Below are positions 9,555-13,807 of a stretch of 13,807 bases of DNA, in pieces; position 1 is the stretch's first letter, and every line of letters starts with the position of its first letter. A program made the position numbers and the translations under genes. The stretch covers positions 1-13,807 of the forward strand of contig JABFWM010000506.1 in assembly GCA_013362195.1 (NCBI GenBank). Direction: 5' to 3'. The DNA is from Acidobacteriota bacterium (GTDB taxonomy: Bacteria; Acidobacteriota; Vicinamibacteria; Vicinamibacterales; 2-12-FULL-66-21). Under the pieces are notes generated by a model. The model searched no databases, was not told where the DNA came from, and saw only the letters and a list, made by a program, of their open reading frames with translations.

Positions 9555-10505
9555 ATGCACATACGGATGACCGCTCTCTCCATGCTCACCGTCGTCTCCG
9601 CGATCGTGAGTGCACAAGCGGTGCGAGTCGTGGACGAGGTCGCGGAGCGCGTGATGACGCTGACGCGCGCGTCGAGCTGGCAGCGCACCGCGGCCATTCC
9701 CGTCAAGTTCAAGACCCACCACCCGCAGGGAATGGTGAAGATCGGCGAGACGTTCTTCGTCTCGTCGGTCGAGATCCGCGTTCGACCGAGGCCGATCATT
9801 CCGCCGCTCCCCGGCGGCTACGACCGCGATCCGGGCGAAGGCGTCGGCCATCTGTTCAAGATCGACAAGGACGGCAACCTGATCGCGGATCTCACGCTGG
9901 GCGAGGGGGCCGTCTATCATCCGGGCGGGATCGACTACGACGGCGCCTCCATCTGGGTACCGGTCGCGGAGTACCGTCCGAACAGCCGCGCGATCGTCTA
10001 CCGCGTCGATCCGACGTCGATGAAGGCGGTCGAAGTCTTCCGCTTCGCCGATCACATCGGCGCGATCGTGCACGACACCGATGACGACGCGCTGTACGGC
10101 GTCAGTTGGGGATCGCGGCGCTTCTATCGCTGGCCGCTCGGCGCCGATGGAAAAACGACGAATGCGGAGGCGGCGCCCGACCGGCTGCGGACGTTGAACC
10201 CTTCACATTACGTCGATTACCAGGACTGCAAGTACGCGGGGCGCCATCGCATGCTCTGCACGGGCGTCACCGAGCTGCGTCAGGCGCCAGACGCGCCGCT
10301 GTTCCGTCTCGGTGGCATGGAACTGATCGACCTGAAAGACGGACGACCGCTGCACCAGGTGCCGGTGCTTCTCTGGACGCCGAGCGGCATGGACATGACG
10401 CACAACCCGGTGTGGACCGAGCCGACTGCCACCGGGTTGCGCGCCTACTTCATGCCGGAGGACGACGCGTCGACGATCTACGTGTACGACGTCGACGCGC
10501 GGTAG
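9555..10505 (+). CDS. Secreted DUF6454-like protein of unknown function
   Basis: The 316-residue product begins with a signal peptide (MHIRMTALSML to SAQA, cleavage near residue 22). The mature part has repeated beta-rich segments: QGMVKIGETFFVSSVEI, GHLFKIDKDGNL, YHPGGIDYDGASIWVPVAEY, AIVYRVDP, HIGAIVHDTDDDALYGVSWGSRRFYRW and LFRLGGMELIDL. The pattern suggests a periplasmic or extracellular beta-propeller-like fold, and the GGIDYDG/WVPVAEYRPNS motifs remind me of DUF6454; I could not verify this by search. No catalytic residues are evident. The frame opens at 9495, but that ATG lies in a tandem repeat; 9555 was chosen because of GGTGATC at 9543-9549 and the signal sequence. It converges on the DUF1579-like gene with only 2 bp between stops. 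Confidence 0.75.
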   Translation: MHIRMTALSMLTVVSAIVSAQAVRVVDEVAERVMTLTRASSWQRTAAIPVKFKTHHPQGMVKIGETFFVSSVEIRVRPRPIIPPLPGGYDRDPGEGVGHLFKIDKDGNLIADLTLGEGAVYHPGGIDYDGASIWVPVAEYRPNSRAIVYRVDPTSMKAVEVFRFADHIGAIVHDTDDDALYGVSWGSRRFYRWPLGADGKTTNAEAAPDRLRTLNPSHYVDYQDCKYAGRHRMLCTGVTELRQAPDAPLFRLGGMELIDLKDGRPLHQVPVLLWTPSGMDMTHNPVWTEPTATGLRAYFMPEDDASTIYVYDVDAR

Positions 10506-10507
10506 CG

Positions 10508-11077
10508 CTACGGCTGCGTGCTGCCTTTCTTGGCGCCTGCCTTGGTGCTCTTGCTCTCCATCATCGGCGTCCAGTTGCCGTCCGGGCCCTGGATCTCCAT
10601 GCGGAAGGTGTAGGCCGTCGGCGACAACTCCTTGATGATGACGCGCGACTTGATCTTCTGTCCGCCCATCTGCATCTCGTCGGTGTAGGTCCAGGTGTCG
10701 CCTTCCACGGTCCCGCGCGGCACGCTGGTCATCGCCATCGCGGAATTGTCGAGGCCGTAGTAGGTGTAGACCTTTTCCTCCGCGCTGTAGCCCATGATCC
10801 CGAGGCTTTTCGACGGTCCCATCGGCGTCTTGCCGTCGGTGTTGCAGACGACGGCGAAGCCGCCCTGGAACCACGCGCAGCTGTCCGTGCTGGTGATCTT
10901 GCCGCCGGGGCCCATCGGGCTCGGCTTCATTTCCCCTTCGGTGGTCCAGCGCCCGACGAAGTAGCCGAGCCGCTTGTGTTCGGCGGTCGGCGTCTGCGCC
11001 GGCGGCGCCTGTGCGGCGAGCTGAACGCCGGCGGCCACGACGAGACACACAGCGGTCCTTGCGAGCGTAGCGTTCAT
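10508..11077 (-). CDS. Exported DUF1579-like protein
   Basis: The 189-residue product has a signal peptide (MNATLARTAVCLVVAAGVQLAAQA, cleavage near 24) and a beta-rich mature domain. Its DUF1579-like landmarks are YFVGRWTTEGEM, a central GIMGYSAEEKVYTYY, WTYTDEM and a C-terminal YTFRMEIQGPDGNW. Family function is unknown; such proteins look like small periplasmic ligand-binding barrels. Two cysteines, C67 and C78, bracket CAWFQGGFAVVC and may form a disulfide. An ATG two codons upstream (11083) also exists, but GAGGAG (11089-11084) abuts it directly and sits 6 nt before the ATG at 11077, so the second ATG is the likely start. The stop is TAG (10510-10508). A TAGAAT -10 candidate lies upstream at 11104-11099. 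Confidence 0.82.
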   Translation of the reverse strand: MNATLARTAVCLVVAAGVQLAAQAPPAQTPTAEHKRLGYFVGRWTTEGEMKPSPMGPGGKITSTDSCAWFQGGFAVVCNTDGKTPMGPSKSLGIMGYSAEEKVYTYYGLDNSAMAMTSVPRGTVEGDTWTYTDEMQMGGQKIKSRVIIKELSPTAYTFRMEIQGPDGNWTPMMESKSTKAGAKKGSTQP

Positions 11078-11098
11078 GATCATCTCCTCATGGCGGCG

Positions 11099-11104
11099 AT
11101 TCTA
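11099..11104 (-). promoter_or_regulatory. Candidate -10 element of the DUF1579-like gene
   Basis: TAGAAT on the minus strand would start transcription near 11092, leaving a leader of about 15 nt that contains the GAGGAG ribosome binding site. No good -35 hexamer is seen, so this is tentative. Confidence 0.3.
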
Positions 11105-11231
11105 CAGCAGCGCGACGCCGGCCGCGATTCTTCGATCCACGCAGGACGACCTGCAGACCCGCCTCACGTGTCCGCCTGGCGGGCTTCGGGCGAACGCGTG
11201 GGCCGCGGCTCGCGTCTAAGCACACGTCGTC

Positions 11232-13703
11232 ATGAAATTCGTCCCCGCTCGTCTCACTCGTGTCTTGCGCCGGCTGGCTCGCGCCCCGCTCTTCACCTTC
11301 GTCGCGGTGCTGACGCTCGGGTTCGGGATCGGCGCGAACACCGCGATTTTCAGCGTCATTCAAGGCGTCCTGCTCAAGCCGCTGCCCTTCGACGAGCCGG
11401 ATCGGCTCGTCGGCGTCTGGCACACGGCAAGCGGCCTCGGCGTGCCGATCCTCAATCAGTCGCCGGCGCTGTATCTGACGTATCGCGAGGAGGGGCGCAC
11501 GTTCGAGGACAGCGGGATGTGGGAGACCGGCGCCGTCGCGGTGACCGGCGCCGGCGAACCGGAGCGCGTGGACGTGCTCGAAGTCACCGACGGGACGCTC
11601 GCGCTGCTGCGCGTCACGCCGATGCTGGGCCGCCGATTCACGGCCGGAGACGATTCGCCGAAATCGCCGCCGCGCGTCATGCTCGCGCACGCCTACTGGG
11701 CACGGAAGTTCGGCAGCGATCCGTCGGTGATCGGGCGCCTCATCACGATCGACGGCGAGCCGACGGAAATCATCGGGGTGATGCCGGCGGGGTTCCGCTT
11801 CCTCGACACCCACCCGCAGCTCGTCCTGCCGTTCCGCATCAATCGCGCCGAGGTCTTCGTCGGCAACTTCAGCTACCGCGGCATCGCGCGCCTCGCGCCG
11901 GGCGTGACGATCGAGCAGGCGAACGCCGATGTCGCGCGGATGATCCCGCTCGTCATGGAACGTTTTCCGATGCCGCCCGGCTTCACGAAAGAGATGTTCA
12001 AGGAAGTGAAGCTCGGACCGAACGTGCGCCCGCTCGCGAAGGACGTGATCGGCGACGTCGGACGCGTGCTGTGGGTGCTCCTCGGCACGGTCGGGATCGT
12101 GCTGCTCATCGCGTGCGCGAACGTCGCGAACCTGTTTCTCGTGCGCGCCGAGGGGCGGCAGCAGGAGCTCGCGATCCACGCGGCGCTTGGCGCCGGCGCG
12201 CGGCGGATCGCGTGGGAACTGCTCTCGGAAAGCCTGGTGCTCGGCGCGATTGGCGGCGTGGCCGGCCTGCTGCTCGCCTACGCGGGCGTCCGCGGCCTGA
12301 TTGCGGCCGCGCCGGTAGGACTGCCGCGCGTCGACGACATCGGATTCGATCCGATCGTGCTGCTGTTCACGCTCGTGATCTCACTCATCGCGGGCGCGCT
12401 GTTCGCGATCATTCCGGTGCTGAAATTCGCGACGCCGCGGCTCGCGAGCGCGCTCAACCAGGGTGGACGGCTCGGCACGGCCAGCCGCCAGCGCCACCGC
12501 ACGCGCAACGCGCTCGTCGTCGCCGAGATCGCGCTGGCGGTCGTGCTGCTGGTCGCGTCGGGCCTGATGATGCGCACCTTCCAGGCGATGCGCCATGTCA
12601 GCCCCGGCTTCACCAGCCCGTCGCAGGTGCTGACGCTGCGGATCTCGATTCCCGACTCGGTGATCAAGGATCCGGGGCAGACGGCGCGCACGCACGAGCA
12701 GATTGCGAAGCGCATCGAGGAGCTGCCTGGCGTCACCTCGGTCGCCTTGACGTCATCGGTCGCTATGGACGGGACCGGCGAGCACGACCCCGCGTTCGTC
12801 GAAGACTTCCCCGGCCCGGGCGGGCGCATCCCGCCGATCCGCAAGTACAAGATGATCGACGGCCACTACTTCAAGACGATGGGCAACCCGCTCATCGCGG
12901 GGCGAACGCTCACGTGGACCGACAGCTATACGCTCAATCCCGTGGTGGTCGTGAGCGAGAGCTTCGCGCGCGAGTACTGGAAGGAGCCGGCCGCCGCGCT
13001 CGGCCGCCGCATCCGCAACAGCCCCGAGAACCCCTGGCGCACCATCGTCGGCGTCGCCGCCGACGAGAGGGACGAGGGGCTCGCCAAGCCGGCCACGCCG
13101 ATCATTTACTGGCCGATCATGCTCAAGTCGTTCTGGACCGACGACGTGCACGTGCAGCGCAGCCTCGTCTACGTGATTCGCACCGGGCGCGCCGGGTCGC
13201 CGACGCTGGTGAAAGAGATCCAGGAGGCGGTCTGGTCGGTGCACGGCAGCCTGCCGGTCGCGAACGTGCGCACGCTGCAGGACATCGTGTCGGGATCGAT
13301 GGCCCAGACGTCGTTCGCGCTCGTGATGCTCGGGATCGCCGCGTCGGTGGCGCTGCTGCTCGGCGTGGTCGGCATCTACGGCGTGATCGCCTACGTGGCC
13401 TCGCAGCGGACGAAGGAGATCGGGATTCGCATCGCGCTCGGCGCGGCCGCGCGCGACGTCACCGGCTTGTTCCTGCGGCAGGGACTGCTGCTCGCGTCGG
13501 CGGGGATTGCGATCGGTCTGTTCGCGGCGGGCGCGGCCACGCGGGTGATGACCGCGCTGCTGTTCGGCGTCCGCGCGTTCGATCCGGTGACCTACGTCGC
13601 GGTCGCGCTCGGCCTCGGGCTGACGGCGATGCTGGCGTCGTACGTGCCCGCGATGCGCGCGGCTCGCGTCGATCCGGCGGAGGCGCTGCGTCGCGAGGTG
13701 TAG
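11232..13703 (+). CDS. Orphan ABC-type permease, duplicated MacB/FtsX type (ADOP-like)
   Basis: The 823-residue product has two MacB_PCD-FtsX halves. Helix 1 (about 20-45) is followed by a periplasmic domain (about 50-275) and helices near 279-301, 327-355 and 376-400. The second half has a helix at about 421-448, a periplasmic domain to about 690, then helices near 694-718, 746-770 and 780-800. Each half carries the cytoplasmic coupling motif of FtsX permeases: RQQELAIHAALGA (about 308-320) and RTKEIGIRIALGA (about 725-737). This is the architecture of the acidobacterial duplicated orphan permeases, here without the N-terminal extension some members have. No ATPase is encoded in the window. 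The ATG at 11232 is fixed by an in-frame TAA at 11217-11219, yet no Shine-Dalgarno is visible. Likely role: ATPase-driven export or mechanical signalling at the inner membrane; the substrate is unknown. Confidence 0.9.
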   Translation: MKFVPARLTRVLRRLARAPLFTFVAVLTLGFGIGANTAIFSVIQGVLLKPLPFDEPDRLVGVWHTASGLGVPILNQSPALYLTYREEGRTFEDSGMWETGAVAVTGAGEPERVDVLEVTDGTLALLRVTPMLGRRFTAGDDSPKSPPRVMLAHAYWARKFGSDPSVIGRLITIDGEPTEIIGVMPAGFRFLDTHPQLVLPFRINRAEVFVGNFSYRGIARLAPGVTIEQANADVARMIPLVMERFPMPPGFTKEMFKEVKLGPNVRPLAKDVIGDVGRVLWVLLGTVGIVLLIACANVANLFLVRAEGRQQELAIHAALGAGARRIAWELLSESLVLGAIGGVAGLLLAYAGVRGLIAAAPVGLPRVDDIGFDPIVLLFTLVISLIAGALFAIIPVLKFATPRLASALNQGGRLGTASRQRHRTRNALVVAEIALAVVLLVASGLMMRTFQAMRHVSPGFTSPSQVLTLRISIPDSVIKDPGQTARTHEQIAKRIEELPGVTSVALTSSVAMDGTGEHDPAFVEDFPGPGGRIPPIRKYKMIDGHYFKTMGNPLIAGRTLTWTDSYTLNPVVVVSESFAREYWKEPAAALGRRIRNSPENPWRTIVGVAADERDEGLAKPATPIIYWPIMLKSFWTDDVHVQRSLVYVIRTGRAGSPTLVKEIQEAVWSVHGSLPVANVRTLQDIVSGSMAQTSFALVMLGIAASVALLLGVVGIYGVIAYVASQRTKEIGIRIALGAAARDVTGLFLRQGLLLASAGIAIGLFAAGAATRVMTALLFGVRAFDPVTYVAVALGLGLTAMLASYVPAMRAARVDPAEALRREV

Positions 13704-13710
13704 TGCCCAT

Positions 13711-13730
13711 GGCGGGTCTGAAGACCCGCC
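13711..13730. repeat. REP-like palindrome after the permease gene
   Basis: GGCGGGTCT (13711-13719) and AGACCCGCC (13722-13730) form a perfect 9-bp inverted repeat around GA, followed by CTACG. It begins 8 bp after the permease stop. With no T-tract it is more like a dispersed REP-type element than an intrinsic terminator, though it could protect the 3' end of the message. Confidence 0.7.
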
Positions 13731-13756
13731 CTACGTACGCATCACGCGTCGTATCT

Positions 13757-13801
13757 GACGGGTATAGGCCGGTCTTCAGACCCGGTGACGGGTGTAGGCC
13801 G
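13757..13801 (+). repeat. Direct repeats with embedded second palindrome
   Basis: GACGGGTATAGGCCG (13757-13771) and GACGGGTGTAGGCCG (13787-13801) differ at one base and are 30 bp apart. Between them lies CCGGTCT-TC-AGACCCGG (13769-13785), related to the palindrome at 13711-13730. The series runs off the window end, so a longer repeat cluster may continue. Confidence 0.65.
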
Positions 13802-13807
13802 AGTGTC

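Noticed and set aside
11088..12179. A 363-codon minus-strand frame opposite the permease
   Set aside because: Its composition (Arg/Asp/His/Glu) is the mirror of permease codons; the permease has clear helices and FtsX motifs.
13757..13807. CRISPR array
   Set aside because: Only two 15-bp repeats with 15 bp between them, containing a palindrome related to a neighbouring REP-like element; too short and no cas gene.

Overview
The window is high-GC bacterial DNA with tightly packed genes. The best lineage clue is the large permease at the right end. It has the two-half architecture of the orphan FtsX/MacB-type permeases that are strongly expanded in Acidobacteriota. Together with the gene style (short His/Met-rich secreted proteins, secreted DUF1579-like proteins, REP-like GGCGGGTCT palindromes), this points to an acidobacterium, perhaps of the Vicinamibacteria. 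That placement is inference; there is no rRNA or marker gene to prove it.

Layout, left to right. (1) 2-1006 (+): the 3' part of a secreted sialidase-superfamily (BNR/Asp-box) protein with a conserved-looking CDCCP motif. It converges on (2) a two-gene minus-strand unit (2825 to 1011). This unit holds a small exported Cys/His-rich protein and an exported probable outer-membrane barrel protein with a His/Met-rich N-terminus, and is probably metal (copper-like) related. Its promoter is unusual: a 20-bp spacer and apparently leaderless. (3) A minus-strand pair (4483 to 2937): ispH, the last enzyme of the MEP isoprenoid pathway, joined by an ATGA stop/start overlap to a six-helix membrane protein of unknown function. 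(4) A plus-strand pair (4685 to 8507): a nucleotidyltransferase overlapping a full-length uvrA homologue that carries one in-frame TAG at codon 557. (5) 8485-9333 (-): a membrane fatty-acid desaturase whose 3' end overlaps the uvrA 3' end by 23 bp. (6) 9555-10505 (+): a secreted DUF6454-like protein, converging to within 2 bp of (7) a secreted DUF1579-like protein (11077 to 10508, -). (8) 11232-13703 (+): an orphan ABC-type permease with no ATPase gene beside it. (9) 13711-13807: REP-like palindromes and 30-bp-spaced direct repeats running off the window edge.

Most of the window is ordinary housekeeping or hypothetical content. The observation most worth following is the lone amber codon in an otherwise intact uvrA. 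TAG ends at least five other genes here, so codon reassignment is unlikely; a recent pseudogene, a sequence error or amber suppression are the alternatives. Second is the small Cys/His-rich plus His/Met-rich barrel operon with its MerR-like promoter geometry, which may be a little-described metal-handling unit. Third is the ispH-coupled membrane protein. I saw no rRNA, tRNA, CRISPR, integrase or transposase. The longest stretch without a gene is about 220 bp (9334-9554).
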